A program made the position numbers and the translations under genes. Below are positions 1 to 4,538 of a DNA stretch of 6,479 nucleotides, piece after piece. This DNA comes from Pseudomonas sp. (GTDB taxonomy: Bacteria; Pseudomonadota; Gammaproteobacteria; Pseudomonadales; Pseudomonadaceae), in assembly GCA_003523465.1 (NCBI GenBank), contig DQAA01000330.1:957-7435 (forward strand), read 5' to 3'. Under the pieces are notes generated by a model. It made no database searches and was not told the origin of the DNA. It worked only from the letters and a program-made list of their open reading frames with translations. The number at the start of each line of letters is the position of its first letter. The stretch's first letter is position 1.

Positions 1-854
1 TACGGGCCTTCCGGCGCGGTTTCGCCCGGATGGATCACGCCTTCGAGGATGATCTCGGCGGTGGCCGGGACCTGCAGATCGCTGCCACGGCACTTCACCA
101 GTTCGGTGCGATTGCCCCGCAGCAGCCCGGCGAAGGCGTATTCGGAGAGGGTATCGGGCACCGGGGTGACGGCGCCGAGGATGGTCGCCGGGTCAGCACC
201 CAGCGCCACGGCGACCGGGAACGGCTGGCCAGGGTTCTTCTCGCACCACTCGCGGTAGTCGAGGGCACCGCCGCGGTGGCTCAGCCAGCGCATGATCACC
301 TTGTTGCGGCCGATCACCTGCTGGCGATAGATACCGAGGTTCTGGCGGTCCTTGTTCGGGCCGCGGGTAACGGTCAGGCCCCAGGTAATCAACGGTGCGA
401 CGTCGCCCGGCCAGCAATGCTGGATCGGCAACATGGCCAGGTCGACGTCATCGCCCTCGATGACCACCTCGTGGCACGGCGCGTCCTTGACCACCTTCGG
501 CGCCATGGCCACGACCTTCTTGAAGATCGGCAGTTTCGACCAGGCGTCCTTCAGGCCCTTCGGCGGCTCAGGCTCCTTGAGGAACGCCAGCAGCTTGCCG
601 ATTTCCCGCAATTCGCTGACCGAATCGGCGCCCATGCCCATGGCCACCCGCTCCGGGGTGCCGAACAGGTTGCCCAGTACGGGGATGTCGTAACCGGTGG
701 GGCGCTCGAACAACAGTGCCGGCCCCTTGGCCCGCAGCGTGCGGTCGCAGACTTCCGTCATTTCCAGGACCGGCGAAATGGGGACCTGGATGCGCTTGAG
801 TTCAGAGCGCTGCTCCAGGCCACGGATAAAGTCGCGCAAATCGCGATACTGCAT
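1..854 (-). CDS. ubiD: 4-hydroxy-3-polyprenylbenzoate decarboxylase UbiD (3' end cut off by window edge)
   Basis: UbiD removes the carboxyl group of 3-polyprenyl-4-hydroxybenzoate to give 2-polyprenylphenol in ubiquinone synthesis, using prenylated FMN supplied by UbiX. The visible part is 284 codons plus two bases. It starts [15 protein letters not shown] and contains the family segments [10 protein letters not shown] (about 158-166), [10 protein letters not shown] (170-179), [13 protein letters not shown] (188-200) and [17 protein letters not shown] (231-247). Asn172 and Glu238 fit the metal/cofactor ligands known for E. coli UbiD. The segment around 175-195 fits its prFMN site. The catalytic Asp expected near residue 287 lies just past the edge, where the reading ends in ETAPEGP. 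Family members are about 490 residues, so roughly 200 are outside the window. The start is supported by GAGG at 862-865, seven bases before the ATG. It lies downstream of rho on the same strand, but the rho terminator separates them. No frameshift is seen. Confidence 0.97.
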   Translation of the reverse strand, partial: MQYRDLRDFIRGLEQRSELKRIQVPISPVLEMTEVCDRTLRAKGPALLFERPTGYDIPVLGNLFGTPERVAMGMGADSVSELREIGKLLAFLKEPEPPKGLKDAWSKLPIFKKVVAMAPKVVKDAPCHEVVIEGDDVDLAMLPIQHCWPGDVAPLITWGLTVTRGPNKDRQNLGIYRQQVIGRNKVIMRWLSHRGGALDYREWCEKNPGQPFPVAVALGADPATILGAVTPVPDTLSEYAFAGLLRGNRTELVKCRGSDLQVPATAEIILEGVIHPGETAPEGP

Positions 855-892
855 GCGTGAGCCTCATGTTGGCCGTGTCGGTCGGGGTTGGC

Positions 893-919
893 AGTGTAAC
901 GTCGAACCGGGCCAGTCAG
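893..919 (-). promoter_or_regulatory. Weak candidate sigma70-like promoter for ubiD
   Basis: On the minus strand CTGACT (914-919) is followed after 15 bases by TACACT (893-898). Each hexamer matches four of six consensus bases. The spacing is two bases short, so this is only a candidate. Its position between the rho terminator and the ubiD ribosome binding site is where a ubiD promoter would be needed. The rest of 855-941 shows nothing else I can name. Confidence 0.22.
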
Positions 920-941
920 AATAGTGTTTATGACAGATAGC

Positions 942-963
942 AAAAAGCCGGGTTTCCCCGGCT
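942..963 (-). terminator. Intrinsic terminator of rho
   Basis: On the minus strand AGCCGGG (963-957), loop GAAA (956-953) and CCCGGCT (952-946) form a perfect 7-bp GC-rich stem with a GNRA tetraloop, followed by TTTT (945-942). It begins 18 bases after the rho stop codon. On the plus strand there is no T run after the stem, so it works in one direction. The gene for the Rho factor therefore ends at a Rho-independent terminator. Confidence 0.87.
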
Positions 964-981
964 CTTGCGTACAGCGAGTGC

Positions 982-2241
982 TTACTTGCGCTTCATCGAC
1001 AGGAAGAACTCGTCGTTGGTCTTGGTCTGCTTCAGCTTGTCGACCAGGAACTCGATGGCGGCGATCTCGTCCATCGGGTGCAGCAGCTTGCGCAGGATCC
1101 ACATGCGCTGCAGCTCGTCGTCGGCGGTCAGCAGCTCTTCGCGACGGGTACCCGAACGGTTGATGTTGATGGCCGGGAAGACACGCTTCTCGGCGATGCG
1201 ACGGTCCAGGGGCAGCTCCATGTTGCCGGTACCCTTGAACTCTTCGTAGATCACTTCGTCCATCTTCGAGCCGGTTTCGACCAGCGCGGTGGCGATGATG
1301 GTCAGCGAACCGCCTTCCTCGATGTTACGCGCGGCACCGAAGAAACGCTTCGGCTTCTCCAGGGCATGGGCGTCGACACCACCGGTCAGGACCTTGCCGG
1401 AGCTCGGGATCACGGTGTTGTAGGCACGGGCCAGACGGGTGATGGAGTCGAGCAGGATGACCACGTCCTTCTTGTGCTCGACCAGGCGTTTGGCCTTCTC
1501 GATGACCATTTCGGCCACTTGCACGTGACGGGTTGGCGGCTCGTCGAAGGTGGAGGCGACCACTTCGCCGCGCACGGTGCGCTGCATCTCGGTCACTTCT
1601 TCCGGGCGCTCGTCGATCAGCAGGACGATCAGATGGCACTCGGGGTTGTTGCGGGTGATGTTCGCCGCGATGTTCTGCAGCATGATGGTCTTGCCCGCTT
1701 TCGGCGGGGCGACGATCAGGCCGCGCTGGCCTTTGCCGATCGGGGCGCACAGGTCGATGACACGACCGGTGAGGTCTTCGGTGGAACCGTTGCCGGCCTC
1801 CATCTTCAGACGAATGTTCGGGAACAGCGGCGTCAGGTTTTCGAACAGGATCTTGTTCTTCGCGTTTTCCGGACGGTCGAAGTTGATGGTATCGACCTTC
1901 AGCAGTGCGAAGTAACGCTCACCCTCTTTCGGTGGCCGGATCTTGCCGACGATGGTGTCGCCGGTGCGCAGGTTGAAGCGACGGATCTGGCTTGGCGAGA
2001 CGTAGATATCGTCAGGGCCGGCCAGGTAGGAAGAGTCCGCCGAACGCAGAAAACCGAAACCGTCCTGGAGAATCTCCAGCACGCCGTCACCGGAGATTTC
2101 CTCGCCGCTTTTCGCGTGCTTTTTCAGCAGGGAGAAAATCACATCCTGCTTGCGCGAACGGGCCATATTTTCTATGCCCATCTGTTCGGCCATTTCGAGC
2201 AGATCGGTAATCGGCTTTTGCTTGAGTTCAGTCAGGTTCAT
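982..2241 (-). CDS. rho: Transcription termination factor Rho
   Basis: Rho is a homohexameric RNA-dependent ATPase and 5'-3' translocase that ends transcription of untranslated, C-rich RNA. The 419-residue product has the family's usual length, and its key positions share E. coli numbering. The N-terminal helical region starts [10 protein letters not shown]. The RNA-binding OSB-type fold carries DGFGFLR (60-66). The Walker A loop is APPKAGKT (178-185, Lys184). Catalytic Glu211 lies in DERPEEV, and Walker B is VVILLDS (260-266, Asp265). The Q-loop is [18 protein letters not shown] (284-301), the R-loop is around Lys326-Lys336 ([15 protein letters not shown]), and arginine-finger-type Arg353 is present. 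The start matches the E. coli protein start, yet no purine-rich Shine-Dalgarno precedes it: the bases before ATG are CTCCATTCCCCTT. The start ATG overlaps the TGA of a small upstream ORF. It has its own terminator and probably its own promoter downstream of trxA. Confidence 0.99.
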   Translation of the reverse strand: MNLTELKQKPITDLLEMAEQMGIENMARSRKQDVIFSLLKKHAKSGEEISGDGVLEILQDGFGFLRSADSSYLAGPDDIYVSPSQIRRFNLRTGDTIVGKIRPPKEGERYFALLKVDTINFDRPENAKNKILFENLTPLFPNIRLKMEAGNGSTEDLTGRVIDLCAPIGKGQRGLIVAPPKAGKTIMLQNIAANITRNNPECHLIVLLIDERPEEVTEMQRTVRGEVVASTFDEPPTRHVQVAEMVIEKAKRLVEHKKDVVILLDSITRLARAYNTVIPSSGKVLTGGVDAHALEKPKRFFGAARNIEEGGSLTIIATALVETGSKMDEVIYEEFKGTGNMELPLDRRIAEKRVFPAININRSGTRREELLTADDELQRMWILRKLLHPMDEIAAIEFLVDKLKQTKTNDEFFLSMKRK

Positions 2242-2282
2242 AAGGGGAATGGAGTAATCATGTAAGAAGGGAGATTAAGCAT
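2238..2282 (-). CDS. Candidate 14-codon leader ORF overlapping the rho start
   Basis: An ATG at 2282-2280 opens a frame reading [14 protein letters not shown], then TGA at 2240-2238. The stop overlaps the rho start codon as ATGA, an arrangement typical of translational coupling. A second in-frame ATG at 2261 would give only seven codons. Neither ATG has a recognisable Shine-Dalgarno; the upstream sequence is pyrimidine-rich. The frame is open back to a TAG near 2417 but has no other ATG, GTG or TTG start. E. coli rho is also preceded by a short leader ORF (rhoL), but I see no sequence relationship. It could easily be chance in a stop-poor stretch. Confidence 0.2.
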   Translation of the reverse strand: MLNLPSYMITPFPL

Positions 2283-2388
2283 CTGGCTTAATGAAGCCGC
2301 GCCGCGAGAGGCGAATGATCGCGTACTGAATTCGAATTGGAATCGGCGACGGGCGTGCAGGGGGCACTGAAGAAACAGTGCGAGGCCG
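2242..2388 (-). promoter_or_regulatory. rho 5' leader: C-rich, G-poor, candidate Rho-loading/attenuation region
   Basis: The leader downstream of the candidate promoter is about 140 bases. By hand count its RNA sense has roughly 53 C against 25 G in 145 bases. The last 35 bases before the start codon are almost all pyrimidine clusters (CTCCCTTCTTAC, ACTCCATTCCCCTT) with nearly no G. A C-over-G bubble rich in YC dimers is the known signature of Rho utilisation sites, and E. coli rho is autoregulated by attenuation in its leader. Visible hairpins are GCACTG/CAGTGC (2381-2364, 6-nt loop) near the 5' end, GGCTT/AAGCC (2298-2285, 4-nt loop), and ATTAAGC/GCTTAAT (2292-2274, 5-nt loop). The last two share bases and cannot form together. 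Autoregulation here is inference. Confidence 0.45.
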
Positions 2389-2417
2389 AATGTAACACCT
2401 GCTTTTTCTGGCGTCTA
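2389..2417 (-). promoter_or_regulatory. Candidate sigma70-type promoter of rho
   Basis: On the minus strand TAGACG (2412-2417) and TACATT (2389-2394) are separated by 17 bases, each matching four of six consensus positions. It lies just after the trxA terminator, where an independent rho promoter would be expected. Transcription would start near 2382, giving a leader of about 140 bases. The -35 hexamer lies within the loop of an inverted repeat (2405-2428). Confidence 0.4.
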
Positions 2418-2428
2418 GTCACCAGAAA
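2405..2428. repeat. Inverted repeat flanking the rho -35 element
   Basis: TTTCTGG (2405-2411) and CCAGAAA (2422-2428) are perfect 7-bp inverted arms separated by ten bases. The candidate rho -35 hexamer occupies most of the spacer. The arm spacing of about 1.7 helical turns centre to centre is compatible with a dimeric regulator. A chance repeat, or an RNA stem after the trxA terminator, is also possible. No regulator is identified. Confidence 0.35.
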
Positions 2429-2431
2429 GAG

Positions 2432-2459
2432 AAAAGCCCCGACAAATGCGGGGCTTTTT
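2432..2459 (-). terminator. Intrinsic terminator of trxA
   Basis: AAAAGCCCCG (2432-2441) and CGGGGCTTTT (2449-2458) pair as a 10-bp stem with a 7-base loop. It starts six bases after the trxA stop. On the minus strand the stem ends in TTTTC and a pyrimidine tract. On the plus strand it ends in TTTTT, so it is bidirectional in form, although no plus-strand gene reads into it. It separates trxA transcription from rho. Confidence 0.92.
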
Positions 2460-2465
2460 CGAGGC

Positions 2466-2792
2466 TCAGAGATGAGCGTCGATGAAGGCTGCCAGCTGCG
2501 ACTTGGACAGCGCGCCGACCTTGGTAGCCTCGACGTTGCCGCCCTTGAACAGCATCAGGGTCGGGATACCGCGAACGCCGTGCTTGGCTGGGGTTTCGGC
2601 GTTTTCGTCGATGTTCAGCTTGGCGATGGTCAGCTTGCCTTCGTAGGTGGAGGCGATGTCGTCCAGTACCGGAGCGATCATTTTGCATGGACCGCACCAT
2701 TCAGCCCAGTAGTCCACCAGTACAGGGCCTTCGGCCTGCAGCACTTCGGCCTCGAAGGTGGCGTCGGTGACGTGTTTGATAAGGTCGCTCAT
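2466..2792 (-). CDS. trxA: Thioredoxin 1
   Basis: This is a cytoplasmic dithiol-disulfide oxidoreductase that is reduced by thioredoxin reductase and passes electrons to ribonucleotide reductase, methionine sulfoxide reductase and other disulfide targets. The 108-residue product has the standard length and a single thioredoxin fold with no signal peptide. Visible landmarks are the buried Asp27 in VLVDYWA, the redox motif WCGPC (32-36; Cys33 and Cys36), the conserved KLNIDEN (58-64) and the cis-proline loop GIPT (Pro77). The start MSDLIKHV is chosen because GGAGA (2798-2802) lies five bases upstream and the length fits. A frame-extended start at 2834 would add 14 unrelated residues and overlap the likely -10 hexamer. 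It is divergent from ppx and followed directly by a strong terminator. Confidence 0.98.
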   Translation of the reverse strand: MSDLIKHVTDATFEAEVLQAEGPVLVDYWAEWCGPCKMIAPVLDDIASTYEGKLTIAKLNIDENAETPAKHGVRGIPTLMLFKGGNVEATKVGALSKSQLAAFIDAHL

Positions 2793-2829
2793 GGAGGTCT
2801 CCAGGTTCGGAAGCAAAAAAACGTCGCCC

Positions 2830-2835
2830 ATCATA
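2830..2835 (-). promoter_or_regulatory. Candidate -10 element of trxA
   Basis: TATGAT on the minus strand matches five of six -10 consensus bases and would place the transcription start near 2823, about 30 bases before the trxA start codon. There is no good -35 at the right distance: TTCCTG is found at 17 bp. This suggests an activator-dependent or weak promoter. A run of seven Ts (2821-2815) begins about two bases after the predicted start site. Confidence 0.35.
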
Positions 2836-2845
2836 GCCGCCCTGT

Positions 2846-2855
2846 CTGTCGACAG
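2846..2855. repeat. Palindrome CTGTCGACAG in the trxA promoter spacer
   Basis: A perfect 10-bp palindrome lies directly upstream of the candidate trxA -10, where RNA polymerase would contact the spacer and -35 region. It is nested in a second inverted repeat, CCTGTC (2841-2846) and GACAGG (2851-2856). Operator function is inference; no matching regulator is recognised. Confidence 0.35.
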
Positions 2856-2877
2856 GAAGTCGCAACCGATTGAGTCT

Positions 2878-2890
2878 AACTATGATAGTT
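2878..2890. repeat. Palindrome AACTATGATAGTT in the trxA-ppx region
   Basis: Six-base arms AACTAT and ATAGTT are perfectly inverted around a single central G. The site lies in an AT-rich patch of an otherwise GC-rich region, about 43 bp upstream of the candidate trxA -10 and 143 bp upstream of ppx. It also contains a TATGAT hexamer on the plus strand, but no fitting -35 was found. It could be a regulator site for either gene. Confidence 0.3.
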
Positions 2891-2908
2891 GATGAGTCGG
2901 CGAATCGA

Positions 2909-2926
2909 CTGTCACACAAAAGACAC
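2909..2926 (+). promoter_or_regulatory. Pho-box-like sequence upstream of ppx
   Basis: CTGTCACACAAAAGACAC resembles the PhoB consensus of two CTGTCAT repeats separated by four AT-rich bases. I count about 13 of 18 positions, with the first half strong and the second half reduced to GACAC. The half-sites repeat at 11 bp. Phosphate control of a polyphosphatase gene would make biological sense. However, no good -10 follows at the expected distance of about ten bases, so support is weak. Confidence 0.2.
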
Positions 2927-2985
2927 ATTTCTTACGCGAAACTGCGCCATATCAAGCCCTGGATTACCGCGCGTTGGCGTAAGCC

Positions 2986-2991
2986 TACTAT
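2986..2991 (+). promoter_or_regulatory. Very tentative -10 element for ppx
   Basis: TACTAT matches four of six -10 bases and lies about 42 bases before the ppx start. No convincing -35 lies 16-18 bases upstream; TTACCG at 2964-2969 is the best seen. Listed only because ppx needs a promoter in this divergent region and nothing better was found. Confidence 0.15.
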
Positions 2992-3032
2992 CGTGGCAGG
3001 ATTGCCAGGTTAACGACCGAGAAGCCACTACC

Positions 3033-4535
3033 ATGCCCCATTCTTCCGCCAAGAACCTTTCCCTGATCGCCGCCATCGACCTTGGCTCCAACAGTTTCCA
3101 TATGGTTGTAGCCAAGGCTCATCACAGCGACATCCGCATCCTCGAGCGAAACGGAGAGAAGGTCCAGCTGGCGGCCGGCATCAATGAAGAGCGTCAGCTC
3201 AGCGAAGAATCCATGCAACGCGGTCTCGACTGCCTGAAGCGCTTTTCCCAACTGATCAACGGCATGCCACCGGGCTCGGTACGCATCGTCGGCACCAACG
3301 CCCTGCGCGAAGCGCGCAACCGTGGCGAATTCATCCGCCGCGCCGAAGAGATCCTCGGCCACCCGGTAGAAGTGATTTCCGGACGCGAAGAGGCCCGCCT
3401 CATTTACCTGGGTGTCTCCCACACCCTCGCCGACACTCCCGGCAAGCGCCTGGTCGCCGACATCGGCGGCGGCAGTACCGAGTTCATCATTGGCCAGCGC
3501 TTCGAGCCGCTGCTGCGCGAAAGCCTGCAGATGGGTTGCGTCAGCTTCACCCAGCGCTATTTCCGCGACGGCAAGATCACCCCGGCGCGCTATGCCCAGG
3601 CCTACACCGCCGCGCGACTTGAATTGATGAGCATCGAAGGCGCGCTGCACCGCCTGGGCTGGGACGAAGCCATCGGCTCCTCCGGCACCATCCGCGCCAT
3701 CGGGTCGGCGATCAAGGCCGCCGGTCTCGGTAGTGGCGAGGTCAACGCCGAAGGCCTGGCCTGGCTCAAGCGCAAACTGTTCAAGCTGGGCGAGATCGAC
3801 AAGATCGACTTCGACGGGGTCAAGCCCGACCGCCGCGCGATCTTCCCGGCCGGCCTGGCAATCCTCGAAGCCATCTTCGATGCCCTTGAACTGCAACGCA
3901 TGGACCACTGCGACGGCGCCCTGCGCGAAGGCGTGCTGTACGACCTGCTCGGCCGCCATCAGCACGAAGACGTGCGCGAGCGCACCCTGACCTCGCTGAT
4001 GGAGCGCTACCACGTCGACCAGAGCCAGGCCGAGCGGGTCGAGCGCAAGGCCTTGCACGCCTTCGATCAAGTGGCCAAGGCGTGGAATCTGGAAGAGGGA
4101 ATCTGGCGTGAATTGCTGGGCTGGGCGGCGAAGGTGCATGAAGTGGGCCTGGACATCGCCCACTACCACTACCACAAGCACGGCGCCTACCTGATCGAAC
4201 ACTCCGACCTGGCCGGTTTCTCCCGCGAAGACCAGCAGATGCTGGCCCTGCTGGTACGTGGCCATCGCCGCAACATTCCCAAGGACAAGTTCGCCGAGTT
4301 CGGCGACGAAGGCAGCCAGCTGATCCGCCTGTGCGTGCTGCTGCGCTTCGCCATCCTGTTCCACCACATCCGCGGCACCCAGCAGATGCCGAAGGTGGAA
4401 CTCCACGCCAACGGCGACAGCCTGGCCGTAGCCTTCCCGGATGGATGGCTGGAAGAGAATCAGCTGACCCGGGCCGACTTCGACCAGGAGGCCGAGTGGT
4501 TGACCCGGGTCGGCTTCATCCTCAGCGTACGCTGA
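3033..4535 (+). CDS. ppx: Exopolyphosphatase (Ppx/GppA family)
   Basis: Ppx releases orthophosphate processively from the ends of inorganic polyphosphate chains, opposing the neighbouring kinase. The product is 500 residues, close to the roughly 500-510 of long proteobacterial Ppx. The N-terminal actin-like ATPase fold shows phosphate loop 1, [13 protein letters not shown] (13-25). It also shows [13 protein letters not shown] (84-96), the catalytic-glutamate segment [10 protein letters not shown] (115-124; Glu119/120 correspond to E. coli Glu121) and phosphate loop 2, ADIGGGSTE (142-150, with Asp143 and Glu150 at E. coli positions). SSGTIRA and [15 protein letters not shown] (294-308) follow. 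The C-terminal half is the HD-like helical domain, with [11 protein letters not shown] (365-375), where HE replaces HD, as in E. coli Ppx. The start MPHSSAKN is chosen by alignment; the weak purine patch GAGAAG (3019-3024) lies eight bases upstream. Upstream in-frame extension is not conserved. The last 14 bp overlap ppk tail to tail. Confidence 0.98.
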   Translation: MPHSSAKNLSLIAAIDLGSNSFHMVVAKAHHSDIRILERNGEKVQLAAGINEERQLSEESMQRGLDCLKRFSQLINGMPPGSVRIVGTNALREARNRGEFIRRAEEILGHPVEVISGREEARLIYLGVSHTLADTPGKRLVADIGGGSTEFIIGQRFEPLLRESLQMGCVSFTQRYFRDGKITPARYAQAYTAARLELMSIEGALHRLGWDEAIGSSGTIRAIGSAIKAAGLGSGEVNAEGLAWLKRKLFKLGEIDKIDFDGVKPDRRAIFPAGLAILEAIFDALELQRMDHCDGALREGVLYDLLGRHQHEDVRERTLTSLMERYHVDQSQAERVERKALHAFDQVAKAWNLEEGIWRELLGWAAKVHEVGLDIAHYHYHKHGAYLIEHSDLAGFSREDQQMLALLVRGHRRNIPKDKFAEFGDEGSQLIRLCVLLRFAILFHHIRGTQQMPKVELHANGDSLAVAFPDGWLEENQLTRADFDQEAEWLTRVGFILSVR

Positions 4536-4538
4536 GGA
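4519..4538. repeat. Perfect 20-bp palindrome carrying both the ppx and ppk stop codons
   Basis: TCCTCAGCGTACGCTGAGGA is its own reverse complement, centred between 4528 and 4529. Both genes read CTC AGC GTA CGC TGA through it, so both proteins end LSVR. In either mRNA it can fold as an 8-bp stem with a GUAC tetraloop, with the UGA stop in the 3' arm. No T run follows on either strand, so it is not a canonical intrinsic terminator. Shorter flanking arms ACCCGG (4503-4508) and CCGGGT (4539-4544) add a little further, off-centre symmetry. Confidence 0.9.

Noticed and set aside
30..860. 276-codon open frame on the plus strand opposite ubiD
   Set aside because: It covers the ubiD coding strand, whose motifs are clear, and is explained by codon bias.
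1078..2265. 395-codon open frame on the plus strand opposite rho
   Set aside because: It is fully antisense to an unmistakable rho. Strong G/C preference at third positions leaves few stops on the other strand. Its translation resembles no known family.
2364..2381. GCACTG/CAGTGC hairpin as a terminator before rho
   Set aside because: It has a 6-bp stem followed by CCCC, not a U run, so it is at most a structure near the 5' end of the rho leader.
2793..2834. N-terminal extension of thioredoxin starting at 2834
   Set aside because: The extra 14 residues do not belong to the family. The start at 2792 has a proper Shine-Dalgarno, and the extended start codon overlaps the likely -10.
2938..2965. 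AlgU/SigmaE-type promoter for ppx beginning at GAAACT (2938)
   Set aside because: No TCTGA-like -10 follows at 16-17 bases, so only half of the signature is present.
2889..3032. N-terminal extension of Ppx from an upstream in-frame start
   Set aside because: The added 48 residues are unlike known Ppx N-termini and cover the promoter region. The start at 3033 gives the expected length.
2988..4406. 472-codon open frame on the minus strand opposite ppx
   Set aside because: It is antisense to ppx, with low-complexity composition (many A, V, Q, D, G) of the type produced by reading GC-rich codons backwards, and has no recognisable motif.
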